Below are positions 8,943 to 18,113 of a DNA stretch of 64,000 nt, in pieces. Numbering within the stretch: the first letter of the stretch is position 1; each line of letters starts with the position of its first letter. Below the pieces are notes generated by a model. It did no database searches. It was given only the letters and a program-made list of their open reading frames with translations, and was not told the origin of the DNA. The translations under genes and the position numbers were made by a program. Source of the stretch: JAVBQL01 sp031549085 (GTDB lineage Bacteria; Spirochaetota; GWE2-31-10; MWDO01); the NCBI GenBank assembly GCA_031549085.1, contig JAVBQL010000003.1, positions 20,717 through 84,716 of the forward strand. Reading direction: 5' to 3'.

Positions 8943-10010
8943 ATTAACATACTACTTGGCTTGAGTGGGGGGGTAGATTCATCTGTAACACTTCACCTTC
9001 TCAAAGAGAGAGGTTTTAATCCGATAGGGGCAACAATGCTCTTTAATAATAATATCTTTACTCCAAATATAAGGGCTGATATTAATACCTGTTTTAGTAA
9101 TAAAAGTAGAGAGGATATTGATGAGATAAGAGCCTTGACGGATAGATTTGGTATCCAATTCTATGAGATAGATTTGTCATCGGAATTTAGCAGCAGTGTT
9201 CTTACATATTTTAAAAATGAATACCTAAATGGCAGGACTCCAAATCCTTGTGTAGTATGTAATAGAGATATAAAGTTTGGAGTGCTGCTAAAAAAAGCAG
9301 AGGCACTTGGAATTAATTTTGATTATATCTCTACTGGACACTATGCCAAAGTTGAATATGATAAAATTAGTGAGCGTTATTTCTTAAAAAAAGCTAACGA
9401 TTTAAAAAAAGATCAATCCTATTTTCTCTCTCTCCTCTCTCAAGATACTCTAAAAAAAGTGATTTTTCCTTTGGGTGATTTTACAAAGGATGAGGTTCGT
9501 AGGCTTGGAAGAGAGCTTAGGCTTACATCTTCCAATAAAAAAGAGAGTCAAGATTTTTATACTGAAGATTTGAATGAGCTTTTTGATATAAAAAATTCAA
9601 AAGGAGATATAGTAAACTCTAAGGGAGATTTTTTTGGATACCATAGGGGAATTCATAACTATACAATAGGGCAGAGACGTGGCGTCAATGTAGCTGCAGG
9701 AGTACCCGTTTATGTAACAAAAATTGATAAATCAAATAATAAAATTATTATAGGTGAAGATTATGAGCTTCTTTCATCTAAACTAAAAGTTACTAATTTT
9801 AATTGGGTTTCAATTCCATCTCAAGAAAAATCTTTTAAAGCGGAGGGAAGGGTACGTTATAGACATAAGGAGACCCCATGTCTAATCACTCCAATAGAGA
9901 GGGACTCTATTATTGTTGAGTTCGAGAAACCTGAGAGAGCCATAACTCCGGGACAGCTTTTTGTTGCCTATGATGGTGATTTGGTAATAGGTGCAGGCTT
10001 TATTGAGTAG
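8943..10010 (+). CDS. mnmA: tRNA 2-thiouridylase MnmA with AUU start
   Basis: MnmA adenylates U34 of tRNA Lys/Glu/Gln and installs 2-thiouridine. The PP-loop SGGVDSS is at residues 8-14 if the start is AUU at 8943, behind a GGGGGAGG Shine-Dalgarno six bases upstream. No ATG, GTG or TTG is available upstream in the open frame, and the internal TTG at 8961 would cut off the first strand (NILLGL). Other conserved blocks are NPCVVCNRDIKFG, STGHYAK, KDQSYFL and GQRRG. The cysteine aligning with E. coli Cys102 is present, within a CxxC pair (Cys103, Cys106). The position of the second catalytic cysteine (Cys199 of E. coli) reads ESQDFYTED, with Tyr206 instead of Cys. Length is 355 residues. Confidence 0.9.
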   Translation: MNILLGLSGGVDSSVTLHLLKERGFNPIGATMLFNNNIFTPNIRADINTCFSNKSREDIDEIRALTDRFGIQFYEIDLSSEFSSSVLTYFKNEYLNGRTPNPCVVCNRDIKFGVLLKKAEALGINFDYISTGHYAKVEYDKISERYFLKKANDLKKDQSYFLSLLSQDTLKKVIFPLGDFTKDEVRRLGRELRLTSSNKKESQDFYTEDLNELFDIKNSKGDIVNSKGDFFGYHRGIHNYTIGQRRGVNVAAGVPVYVTKIDKSNNKIIIGEDYELLSSKLKVTNFNWVSIPSQEKSFKAEGRVRYRHKETPCLITPIERDSIIVEFEKPERAITPGQLFVAYDGDLVIGAGFIE

Positions 10011-10048
10011 GTTTAAATAAACTATATATATTTATTAAGGAAGAAACT

Positions 10049-11032
10049 ATTAATAAAAAAGCAATAATTTTAATTTCAGGTGGATTAGATTCTATCATAG
10101 CACTTAATCTCATTCGTTCTCAAGGGATAGAGTGTGTTGGGATATCCTTTTATTCTCCTTTCTTTTCAAATACACTTCCAAAAGAGGTTAAAGATAAGTT
10201 TAACTTTGAGTACCATGAAGTTGAGGTGGGAGAGGACTATATAGAGATGCTAAAAAAGCCAGCTCATGGATATGGTTCATCAATGAATCCATGTATTGAT
10301 TGCAAAATATATATGATGAAAAAAGCAAAAGAGATGATGGATAAATATGATGCAAGTTTTATTGTAAGCGGAGAGGTTTTAGGACAGAGGCCAATGTCAC
10401 AGCATAAGGCTGCTCTTTTAGAGATAGAGAGAAAAGCAGATGTTAAAGGAATTCTTTTAAGACCACTATCAGCACACTTTTTTGAACCAACTCTTCCAGA
10501 GATAGAGGGAATTATTGATAGAAATAAACTTTTCTCTATTGAGGGGCGTGGGAGAAAAACTCAACTTGAACTTATTAATAATTTTGAGATTCAAGATTTT
10601 TCTCCTGTTGGTGGTGGTTGTATTTTGACAGATAAACTTTTTAAAAAAAAATTTGAAGATCTATTAGAACATAATGAATCAACTAAGCTTTCTTCCTTAT
10701 ATATATTAAAGTTTGGAAGACATTTTAGATATAAAAATAGTAAGATTGTTGTTGGCAGGAGTGAGTGGGAGAATAATCTTCTTATTAAATATAAATCTGA
10801 TGATGATTATATTTTGTCTCTTGCTGATATCCCAGGACCAATTGTTGTTTTGCGGGGAGAGAAGAGCCATGAATCCGTAAACTTTGCAGCCAATCTTGTT
10901 TTGTACTATTCTGATTGTAATGATAGTAGCAGTGAGGTTGAGTGTTCGAATAAAACAGATCTATCTATTATAAAAGCTATTAAAATAGATAAAGAAAGTG
11001 TTGATTTCTACAATATTGCACTAAAAAAATAG
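10049..11032 (+). CDS. PP-loop tRNA thiolase-like protein with NFACT-R_2-like C-terminus
   Basis: I place the start at AUU 10049, where AAGGA lies seven bases upstream. This restores the nucleotide-binding motif ISGGLDS (about residues 10-16), which the next possible start at GTG 10226 would remove. The protein then has 327 residues. It contains a CxxC (NPCIDCKIYMM), a further Cys in PVGGGCILTD, and a C-terminal domain with RHFRYKNSKIVVGRS and DIPGPIVVLRGE that resembles the NFACT-R_2 domain found fused to such thiolases. The Cys pattern would suit an iron-sulfur TtuA/ThiI-like mechanism. It follows mnmA by 38 bases. The exact tRNA position modified is unknown. Confidence 0.78.
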   Translation: MNKKAIILISGGLDSIIALNLIRSQGIECVGISFYSPFFSNTLPKEVKDKFNFEYHEVEVGEDYIEMLKKPAHGYGSSMNPCIDCKIYMMKKAKEMMDKYDASFIVSGEVLGQRPMSQHKAALLEIERKADVKGILLRPLSAHFFEPTLPEIEGIIDRNKLFSIEGRGRKTQLELINNFEIQDFSPVGGGCILTDKLFKKKFEDLLEHNESTKLSSLYILKFGRHFRYKNSKIVVGRSEWENNLLIKYKSDDDYILSLADIPGPIVVLRGEKSHESVNFAANLVLYYSDCNDSSSEVECSNKTDLSIIKAIKIDKESVDFYNIALKK

Positions 11033-11225
11033 TTTTAAATTCTACTTTTTTTGATAAATTTTACTATCAAATAATAAGAAAACTTGACTTTGAGCCTTAT
11101 AAATGATAGTCTTTGAGATTAAAATATTAGTGTGGATATTTTTTTATTAGTTTTATAACTAAAAATAAATTTATAAACGAAGGTTACTTCGTAATAAAAA
11201 CTGTTAATTTAAAAAGGAAAAATTG

Positions 11226-11645
11226 ATGAATAATCTCTATTTTATGATTGCAAACAAATCCGCTTCTCCAGCAGGCTCTGCAGGAGATCCAATGATTATG
11301 ATCGTTATGATGGTTGTCTTTATAGCATTTTTCTACTTTTTTATTGTTAGACCTCAAAACAAGAGAAAAAAAGAGATGGAAAAATTGCTTAATGCTTTAA
11401 AGAGCGGTGACAAAGTTGTTACTATTGGAGGAGCGCATGGAAAAGTTGTCAGAGTGAAAGATGATACGGTTACTATAAAAGTTGACGATAAAGCTGAAAT
11501 AACTTTTGATAAAAATGCTATTGCTCGTGTAGTAGATGAAAGTAAAGAGAAAGCAAAAGAGAAAGAATCAAAAGATGTGAAGAGTGTTAAAGATGTAGAG
11601 AAGGGAGAGGAATCCACAGAAGCTACTACTGAAGACAAATCTTAA
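11226..11645 (+). CDS. yajC: Preprotein translocase subunit YajC
   Basis: YajC is a small inner-membrane protein associated with SecDF-SecYEG. An AAGGA precedes ATG 11226, giving 139 residues. A short N-terminal periplasmic segment is followed by a single helix (about residues 22-44) ending in the hallmark FYFFIVRPQNKRKKE, then a small soluble domain with SGDKVVTIGGAHGKVV. The last 40 residues are a Lys/Glu-rich tail, longer than in E. coli. It lies directly ahead of secD and secF in the usual order. Confidence 0.95.
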   Translation: MNNLYFMIANKSASPAGSAGDPMIMIVMMVVFIAFFYFFIVRPQNKRKKEMEKLLNALKSGDKVVTIGGAHGKVVRVKDDTVTIKVDDKAEITFDKNAIARVVDESKEKAKEKESKDVKSVKDVEKGEESTEATTEDKS

Positions 11646-11713
11646 AAAACTATTTTTTATTGCAAAGATATTTATTCTAAAATTAGATCTTAAGTTTAAT
11701 GGAGTTTTGAACT

Positions 11714-13504
11714 ATGAAAAAAAGCAGCAGACTGATATTGCTTATCCTCTTGATTTGTGGGAGTCTTTTTATATTGTATCCCACTATAAAATGGTATGCT
11801 ATATTTGATGATAAGGAGAAGGCAGAAGCTTCCATATCACCAGAGAGAATGAAGTATGAAATAGGGAAAAAAGTTAGCTCTTCTATGATAAAACTGCAAG
11901 ATGGTGAGGAATTAAAAGGAGAAATCTCTTATATAAAGAAAGAGTATAAAAAAGAGATGAAACGAATGAGAGTTTCAACTAGCTCTAAAATAGAATCCTT
12001 TAAAGATATGGAGACAGAGCTAAAAAGATTGAAGAAAAAAGATTCGCTTGTAGAGCAGTTTTTCAAAACTACATTAGAAAATTATTATAATGAACAATAT
12101 ACAAAAAAGAAAAAGGTTAAAGATAATGCTATAAAGCTTGGTCTAGATTTGCAGGGAGGAGCTTATGCGGTTGTTACTGTAAATTTTGATCATCCAACTG
12201 TTAAAGAGAGATATCCAAACGGTTTTACTCAATCAGAAAAAGATGCTGCTATAGATAGTGCGGTACAAATGATAGAAAATCGTATCAATAAATATGGTAT
12301 ATCTGAAACCTCTATCCAAAAACTGAAAGATCAAGAGAAGATAGTTATAAACCTCCCTGGAGTTAAAGAGGCAACAGAACTTAGGCAGATAATAGAGACT
12401 GCAGGTGTATTAGAGTTTAAACTTGTTTCCAAGGCTGGTTCTGATGAACTTGCAAAAGTTTATGGGGAGTATGCTAAGGCTGGTAAACCCATAACAAATT
12501 CTAAAGATGAAATTTTACCTGAAGTAATTGCAAGATTGCCAGCAGATACTCAAGTATTACCACTAAGCAAGAAAGATAAGTGGGGAGTTGAAAGCTCTGA
12601 TAAGGAGTTTGTTGTTGTTGATAGTGAGTCTCTATTGGGGCAAAACATGAAGATAACAAATGCTACTGCTGAACAGGCTCAAGATATAGGAAGACAAGGT
12701 CAATATGTTGTTAACTTTGAACTTAGCAGTCAAGATGCTAAAAAATGGGAAAAAGTAACTGGGGATAATATTGGAAAACAGATTGCGATCATATTGGATG
12801 GTGTTGTTCTCTTCTCTCCTGTTGTTAATGAGAAGATCTCAGGAGGAAGAAGCCAAATTAGTTTGGGCAATTCACCTTATGAAGAGGTCAGCAACTTGGC
12901 TCTTATTTTAAAGACAGGAAGCCTATCTGTTCCGCTGGAGATATCTGAAGAAAATAGTGTTGGAGCCTCTTTAGGACTGGACACTATAAGAAAGGGACTT
13001 TTTGCATGTATTATGGGTGGTATCTTTGTTGTATCGTTTATGATACTTTGGTATAGCTTAGGCGGTCTTTTTGCTGATGTATCTGTAATTTTGAATATCT
13101 TTTTCCTTGTAACTGGGCTTGCCTTACTCAAAGGAACACTTACTCTTCCGGGGCTGGCAGGTATTGTATTGACTGTTGGAATGGCAGTAGATGCTAATAT
13201 TATTATTTATGAACGTATAAAAGAGGAGTTTCGAACAGGAAAAACATTTAAGACATCTGTTATTCTAGGGTTTGATAGGGCCTTTTGGACAATATTTGAC
13301 TCAAATCTAACAACATTTGCAGCGGCTTTTGGACTTTCACTATTTGGAACAGGACCAATAAAGGGGTTTGCTGTAACACTTTGTCTTGGTATTCTTTCAA
13401 CAATGTTTACAGCTCTTTTTGTTACAAGATTACAGTTTGACGCACTTGTTTCTGGTAAAAAAGATATAAGTTCACTTAGAGTATTGAACTGGAGGGGAAA
13501 ATAG
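11714..13504 (+). CDS. secD: Protein translocase subunit SecD
   Basis: SecD uses proton-motive force to complete export through SecYEG. The 596 residues begin with one helix (about 7-27), then a lysine-rich region of about 100 residues that looks coiled-coil. The D1 motif LGLDLQGGAYAVV follows, then the periplasmic P1 domain, then five further helices (about 425-585) with the D4-type GMAVDANIIIYERIKEE and D6-type GTGPIKGFAVTLCLG segments. The first periplasmic part is longer than in E. coli because of the Lys/Glu insert. secF starts three bases after the stop. Confidence 0.96.
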   Translation: MKKSSRLILLILLICGSLFILYPTIKWYAIFDDKEKAEASISPERMKYEIGKKVSSSMIKLQDGEELKGEISYIKKEYKKEMKRMRVSTSSKIESFKDMETELKRLKKKDSLVEQFFKTTLENYYNEQYTKKKKVKDNAIKLGLDLQGGAYAVVTVNFDHPTVKERYPNGFTQSEKDAAIDSAVQMIENRINKYGISETSIQKLKDQEKIVINLPGVKEATELRQIIETAGVLEFKLVSKAGSDELAKVYGEYAKAGKPITNSKDEILPEVIARLPADTQVLPLSKKDKWGVESSDKEFVVVDSESLLGQNMKITNATAEQAQDIGRQGQYVVNFELSSQDAKKWEKVTGDNIGKQIAIILDGVVLFSPVVNEKISGGRSQISLGNSPYEEVSNLALILKTGSLSVPLEISEENSVGASLGLDTIRKGLFACIMGGIFVVSFMILWYSLGGLFADVSVILNIFFLVTGLALLKGTLTLPGLAGIVLTVGMAVDANIIIYERIKEEFRTGKTFKTSVILGFDRAFWTIFDSNLTTFAAAFGLSLFGTGPIKGFAVTLCLGILSTMFTALFVTRLQFDALVSGKKDISSLRVLNWRGK

Positions 13505-13507
13505 TAA

Positions 13508-14836
13508 ATGAAAACTAAAATTAATTTTGTAAAATTAAGAAAACCAACATTGGTACTTTCAATAATATTGGTTCTTCTATCTCTATTTTTTGTATTCGGC
13601 CCAAAAAACTTAAATCTGGGGCCTTTTACACCTAAGGGTTTTAATCTTGGTATAGATTTTAAGGGTGGTGTTGTTCACCAATTGATAGTATATTCGGGTA
13701 TTCCAGTATCTGATGTAAGAGAATTTTCGGAAGAGTCTGGTCTTGGAAATGAGATTCAAGAAGTTATTATTAGAGATGATGGCAGGATTGGAAAAGAATC
13801 TACCTCCTATTTGATAAAGGCTACGATCTCTGATGCAAAAAAAATGAGTGATGCTTCAGAAAAAGAGCGAGCAATCCTATTAGATACCACAAAAGATAGT
13901 GCTACAGAAGATATAAATAGTGAAGAGACTATGACAGATGCCAAATTGATAGAGAGTAGAGTTAAGAATCTCTATAAGTTGATATCTGAAAAATATGGTG
14001 AGACTTATGAGCTTACAGGAGAAGAGCTTATAAAAGCTAATAAACTCTATCCTAATTCAAATATCCCTGGGGAAATCCCAGAGCTCCGAACTGATGATAA
14101 AAGAGTAGTTAAAAATGTAGTGAAGGAGAGTGAAAACACTATATCAACTTCATATTCTAAAAACCTACAAAAACAGGCGTTTTTTCTTGTGTTGTTTATA
14201 TTAGGTGTTATGCTTCTCTATATTTCAATTAGATTTAAATTTCAATTTGCTCTTGGAGGAGTTATTGGTTTAATTCACAATACAATTATTGCTCTTGGTT
14301 TTATATCTATCACAGGACTTGAATTTGATATGACACTGGTTGCGGCAATGCTTACCCTTATTGGATACTCAATAAATGATACCATTGTTATTTTTGATAG
14401 AATAAGAGAGAACTATAATATTATGAAAGGGTTCTCTTCAAATCAAATATTTAATACTTCCATTAATCAAACTTTAAGTCGAACACTTGCAACCTCTTTT
14501 ACAACTCTACTTGCTCTAGTTGCAATAATGATTTGGGGTGGTAGCAAGCTATTTGGTTTTGCCATTACACTCTTTGTTGGTATTATTGTAGGAACATATG
14601 CTTCTATATTTGTTGCCTCTCCAGTAGTATCTCTATGGGAGAAGATTTTTAATAAAAAAGATAGAGAGCTTATAGATAAAGAGCAGGCAAAAGAGAAAGA
14701 TAAAAAAATTATTATGGAAAATAGTGATAGTGAAGTACCAGATAAAGAACAAATATTACAAGAGATAAAAGAGGAGTCCTCGGTCTCTATTTCTAAAAGT
14801 AAGCTAAAAAAACTTTCTGATAAAAAGAAAAAATAA
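13508..14836 (+). CDS. secF: Protein translocase subunit SecF
   Basis: SecF partners SecD in the RND-type translocation motor. The 442 residues contain one helix at about 14-31, the motif FNLGIDFKGGVVHQ, a periplasmic domain with a Ser/Glu/Asp-rich insertion (about 105-145), five C-terminal helices and the conserved LIGYSINDTIVIFDRIREN. A charged cytoplasmic tail of about 60 residues follows the last helix, longer than usual. It is coupled to secD by a three-base gap and followed closely by infA. Confidence 0.96.
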   Translation: MKTKINFVKLRKPTLVLSIILVLLSLFFVFGPKNLNLGPFTPKGFNLGIDFKGGVVHQLIVYSGIPVSDVREFSEESGLGNEIQEVIIRDDGRIGKESTSYLIKATISDAKKMSDASEKERAILLDTTKDSATEDINSEETMTDAKLIESRVKNLYKLISEKYGETYELTGEELIKANKLYPNSNIPGEIPELRTDDKRVVKNVVKESENTISTSYSKNLQKQAFFLVLFILGVMLLYISIRFKFQFALGGVIGLIHNTIIALGFISITGLEFDMTLVAAMLTLIGYSINDTIVIFDRIRENYNIMKGFSSNQIFNTSINQTLSRTLATSFTTLLALVAIMIWGGSKLFGFAITLFVGIIVGTYASIFVASPVVSLWEKIFNKKDRELIDKEQAKEKDKKIIMENSDSEVPDKEQILQEIKEESSVSISKSKLKKLSDKKKK

Positions 14837-14859
14837 TTTTTTAAAGTTTAAGGGGTGAT

Positions 14860-15078
14860 ATGCAAAAAGAGGAGCCTATAGAATTAACAGGAGTTGTAAC
14901 ACAAGCTCTACCAAATGCGATGTTTAAAGTAAAAACTAACAACGGATATGAAATATTGGCACAACTCTCTGGAAAGATGAGAAAATATTACATAACTATT
15001 GTACCAGGAGATAAAGTTACTGTGGAGGTATCTCCATATGATCTGACTAGAGGTAGAATAGTTTTTAGAGATAAGTAG
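14860..15078 (+). CDS. infA: Translation initiation factor IF-1
   Basis: IF-1 binds the ribosomal A site during initiation. The 72 residues form a single OB fold (S1-like) with the family blocks IELTGVVTQALPNAMFKV, LSGKMRKYYITIVPGDKV and VEVSPYDLTRGRIVFR. Shine-Dalgarno AAGGGGTG lies before the ATG. Its place after secF is not the usual one next to secY/rpmJ, but the gene is otherwise standard and full length. Confidence 0.96.
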   Translation: MQKEEPIELTGVVTQALPNAMFKVKTNNGYEILAQLSGKMRKYYITIVPGDKVTVEVSPYDLTRGRIVFRDK

Positions 15079-15131
15079 AAATTTTGATTTGTTCTATAAA
15101 AATCTAAACAAAGAGGTAGGTGAGATTTTAA

Positions 15132-15335
15132 TTGGCAGAAATTATAGTTTATAGTGATGAAAATTTTGAAAAATCATTAAAAAGATTTAAAAAAGTTATT
15201 GAAAGAGAGGGAATTCTTCTTGAAGTAAAAAAAAGAAGATACTACACAAAACCTGCAGCTGAGAAGCATGAAAAACTAAAGAAAATGGAAAGAAAACGCA
15301 AAAAGAAAATGATGCGTGGGAAAAAATTTTATTAG
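15132..15335 (+). CDS. rpsU: 30S ribosomal protein S21
   Basis: S21 is a small basic protein of the 30S subunit involved in initiation. The gene starts at TTG 15132, preceded by AGGTGAG, and encodes 67 residues with the S21 pattern IIVYSDENFEKSLKRFKKVIEREGI and a strongly basic tail ending KKKMMRGKKFY. It sits 53 bases after infA, so the two translation genes are probably transcribed together with the sec genes. Confidence 0.95.
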   Translation: MAEIIVYSDENFEKSLKRFKKVIEREGILLEVKKRRYYTKPAAEKHEKLKKMERKRKKKMMRGKKFY

Positions 15336-15401
15336 ATTTTTCTTGTTTTTTTTGAAAATACTGTTATACTTATATAGTATTAAATTAATAGTGTGGATTT
15401 T

Positions 15402-15764
15402 ATGAATAAATATTTTATCTTTATTATTGCTTTTATCTTTTTAATTTGTTCATGTAAGGATATAGGCAGACCAAATAGCAGTGGAAGTTTTTCTGTTATA
15501 AATTATTCAGATAAGACTATTGAGTTCATTTGGCTTACAAAAAAAGGTGAGCTATATCCAACAGCCAAAAACCTTGATATTGGATATGGTAAATCATTCA
15601 ATATAGATGGAGTAGAGGCTGGTATTTATGATATTGCTATAGATTTTAAGGGCGAATACAACTCATTTAATTCAAAGAAAGATAGAAATTTGTGTCTAAC
15701 AATAGAATCTGGTATTAAGAAAGTTTGGGTTGTTGATGCTTCCGGTGATATTATTAGGAACTAG
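15402..15764 (+). CDS. Small lipoprotein of unknown function
   Basis: I start at ATG 15402 rather than GTG 15393, giving 120 residues. A signal helix ends in the lipobox LICSC at residues 15-19. The mature part reads like a compact beta-sandwich (SFSVINYSDKTIEFIWLTKKGE and KVWVVDASGDII), reminiscent of small carbohydrate-binding or immunoglobulin-like folds, but I assign no family. It should be anchored at the periplasmic face or outer membrane. A strong terminator follows at 15792. Confidence 0.65.
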   Translation: MNKYFIFIIAFIFLICSCKDIGRPNSSGSFSVINYSDKTIEFIWLTKKGELYPTAKNLDIGYGKSFNIDGVEAGIYDIAIDFKGEYNSFNSKKDRNLCLTIESGIKKVWVVDASGDIIRN

Positions 15765-15791
15765 AAACTTAAAGTATTTTTGAAATTTTGT

Positions 15792-15843
15792 TATGGTCTT
15801 GAGTCTATTTAATGGTTCAAGACCATATTTTTTGTTCTAAACT
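15792..15843 (+). terminator. Rho-independent terminator
   Basis: An 11-base-pair perfect stem, tatggtcttga with tcaagaccata, encloses a 24-base loop and is followed by a T-run. It closes the transcript ending with the small lipoprotein gene and separates it from the SemiSWEET gene. Confidence 0.85.
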
Positions 15844-15870
15844 AAATAATATTTTTGTAGAGTCTAATTT

Positions 15871-16155
15871 ATGAAAGTTATTGAGCTAATTGGTATTGTT
15901 GCTGGGATTTTGACAACATTTGCATTTTTTCCTCAAATAATAAAGATATTTTCCTCAGGAAAGGTTGAAGGTTTATCCATTATGACCTACTCTATTTTCT
16001 CTTTTGGTGTTTTTCTATGGATTATATATGGACTATTTCTTCATTCTATTCCTTTAATACTTGCTAATAGTGTTACTTTGGTTTTGAATTTAACTATATT
16101 ACTTTTTATTATTATAAAAAATAATAGCAATAGAGTAAAAAACAGTGATAAATAA
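15871..16155 (+). CDS. SemiSWEET sugar transporter
   Basis: SemiSWEETs are half-size sugar facilitators that dimerise to form one pathway. The 94 residues have the three-helix bundle with diagnostic IGIVAGILTTFAFFPQIIKIF in the first helix (PQ motif), followed by LSIMTYSIFSFGVFLWIIYGLF and a third helix. The tail is basic. Spirochaetes such as Leptospira carry members of this family. The end overlaps the start of the next gene by eleven bases. Confidence 0.9.
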   Translation: MKVIELIGIVAGILTTFAFFPQIIKIFSSGKVEGLSIMTYSIFSFGVFLWIIYGLFLHSIPLILANSVTLVLNLTILLFIIIKNNSNRVKNSDK

Positions 16156-16603
16156 TAAACTTTATCAAACTAAAAGACCGATATTTTGTTCTATGGATAA
16201 TATTTTTTATGAAGAGACAGAGATAACACTTAATGTAGATGCTAATTTTATTATTAAAGATAAAAAGCAGAGTGAAATAGATAAAATAACTGCTAAAGTA
16301 CACTCATTAAGCCAAAGTAGAATGAGGATTAGTTTTGATAATAATAATTTTCTGTTTAATCTTTTTGAATTGATTGATAATAAGGAGCTTTTTCTTCTCT
16401 GTTCTCTATCTTTTAAAAATAGGGAGTTTCTTTTTTGTACTACTCCAATCCTAATAAACTTACTTGATATCTATAAAAAAGAGATTACTGCTCTTGTTAC
16501 TCTAAGATTATCAAATAAACCCACTACAAAAAACAATATAGTTGATCTGCTAACTTATACATTTATGGAAAATGTTATTATAGAAAACAACTTAGTTGAA
16601 TAA
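16145..16603 (+). CDS. Hypothetical protein overlapping the SemiSWEET gene
   Basis: I do not recognise this 152-residue protein. The GTG at 16145 overlaps the SemiSWEET stop, which suggests coupling; an ATG at 16193 is an alternative start without a visible Shine-Dalgarno. No signal peptide or membrane helix is seen. The sequence is rich in Asn, Ile, Leu and Phe with alternating hydrophobic runs (FNLFELIDNKELFLLCSLSF), suggesting a small mixed fold. It ends about 70 bases before the convergent fabF stop. Confidence 0.5.
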   Translation: MINNKLYQTKRPIFCSMDNIFYEETEITLNVDANFIIKDKKQSEIDKITAKVHSLSQSRMRISFDNNNFLFNLFELIDNKELFLLCSLSFKNREFLFCTTPILINLLDIYKKEITALVTLRLSNKPTTKNNIVDLLTYTFMENVIIENNLVE

Positions 16604-16670
16604 AAAAAATAGAAGAGACAATATATTAAATATTGCTCTTCTATTATTATATATTTTTCTTATAAAAAAA

Positions 16671-17981
16671 TTATGTCGTAAATTTTTTAATTATTATTAC
16701 TGCATTATGTCCGCCAAACCCAAACGAGTTACTCATTGCATAGTTCACAACTTTTTCTCTCATAACATTTGGAACATAGTCAAGATCAAGTTCCTCATCA
16801 GGCTCTTTTAAATTTATTGTAGGAGGGATCTTATTATCCATGCATGCTTTAGCAATTACAAGAGCCTCTATTCCACCAGCACCCCCTAAAAGGTGGCCAG
16901 TCATAGATTTTGTTGAGCTTACGGGTATTTTTTTAGCATAGTTACCAAAAACGTTTTTTATTGCAGTTGTCTCCATCTTGTCATTTGCATGAGTAGATGT
17001 TCCATGAGCGTTGATATAGTCAATCATATCTGGTGTAATGCCAGCCATTTTTATTGCATCTTGTATTGCTCTGACTGCTCCTATCCCATCTGGATGTGGA
17101 GCTGTTATATGGTAAGCATCAGCAGTAGCTCCATACCCAACAAGTTCCGCCAATATTGGCGCTCCACGTTTTTTAGCATGCTCCAGTTCTTCTAATATAA
17201 GTACTGCACCACCATCTCCCATGACAAAACCTTTTCTATCTTTTGAGAACGGTCTACTAGAGCTCTCTGGAGTATCATTAATAGTTGAAAGTGCATGCAT
17301 GTTGCTAAAACCTGCATAGCCAATTCTACTTATGGCCATCTCAACTCCACCACTAACTATTATATCTGCTCTATCATTCATAATAGCAAGCATAGCTTCA
17401 CCTATTGCGTTTGTACCAGATGCACAAGCAGTAACAAATGATAAGTTTGGTCCCATAGCTCCAATGCCTTGTCCCATCCAACCAGCAGCAAGGTTTATTA
17501 TTATTTTTGGTATTAAGAATGCACTGACTCTTCTAGCACCTTTTGTTAATAGTACTTCAACTTGCTCTTGTATTGTATTAATACCGCCAATACCGCTTCC
17601 AAGCATTACGCTAAGTCTAAAGGGGTCACTTGTTGCAGGTTTCATATTTTCAAAACCTGGAAGAATATTTCCATCCTCTTCAGGAGATTTTAGAGGTATT
17701 TTACTCATTAAAGCGGCTTCATACAGACATCCAAAAGCTATTTGTTGGAACATCTCCATCTTTTGAACTGTTTTGCCATCTATTCCAGTCTTTAATAGGT
17801 CAAAATTTTTTAATTGTCCACCAACTGTACATCTTAAGCCCTCAAGTTCAAATCCAGTAATAGTAGATATTCCAGATTCTCCATTGAGCATTTTTTTCCA
17901 TGTCTCTTCTACATTATTTGCCAAAGGGTTTACAGTTCCAAAACCCGTTATTACAACTCTTCTTTTATTTTTATTATCCAT
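16671..17981 (-). CDS. fabF: 3-oxoacyl-[ACP] synthase II
   Basis: FabF condenses malonyl-ACP with acyl-ACP in fatty-acid elongation. The thiolase-fold catalytic triad is intact: Cys186 in TACASG, His326 in NAHGTST and His363 in TGHLLGG. The C-terminal NSFGFGGHNA is also present. Length is 436 residues against the usual 410-420; the extra length is an insertion around 100-120 (KSPEEDGNILPGF). No other fatty-acid synthesis gene is nearby, so it is transcribed apart from the main cluster. Confidence 0.95.
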   Translation of the reverse strand: MDNKNKRRVVITGFGTVNPLANNVEETWKKMLNGESGISTITGFELEGLRCTVGGQLKNFDLLKTGIDGKTVQKMEMFQQIAFGCLYEAALMSKIPLKSPEEDGNILPGFENMKPATSDPFRLSVMLGSGIGGINTIQEQVEVLLTKGARRVSAFLIPKIIINLAAGWMGQGIGAMGPNLSFVTACASGTNAIGEAMLAIMNDRADIIVSGGVEMAISRIGYAGFSNMHALSTINDTPESSSRPFSKDRKGFVMGDGGAVLILEELEHAKKRGAPILAELVGYGATADAYHITAPHPDGIGAVRAIQDAIKMAGITPDMIDYINAHGTSTHANDKMETTAIKNVFGNYAKKIPVSSTKSMTGHLLGGAGGIEALVIAKACMDNKIPPTINLKEPDEELDLDYVPNVMREKVVNYAMSNSFGFGGHNAVIIIKKFTT

Positions 17982-18113
17982 ACTGGCTTTAAACTCCTTT
18001 AATCCTTTTTACATAATAAAACATTCTATGTCAATATTTTTTTGATTTTTTATGACCATATGGTCATGGAAATATTGAATTGTGTGTATTTTGATTAAAA
18101 CAGATATTTTGAA

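Noticed and set aside
16596..16811. A plus-strand frame beyond the hypothetical gene
   Set aside because: More than half overlaps the fabF 3' end on the other strand and the sequence is a shadow of it.
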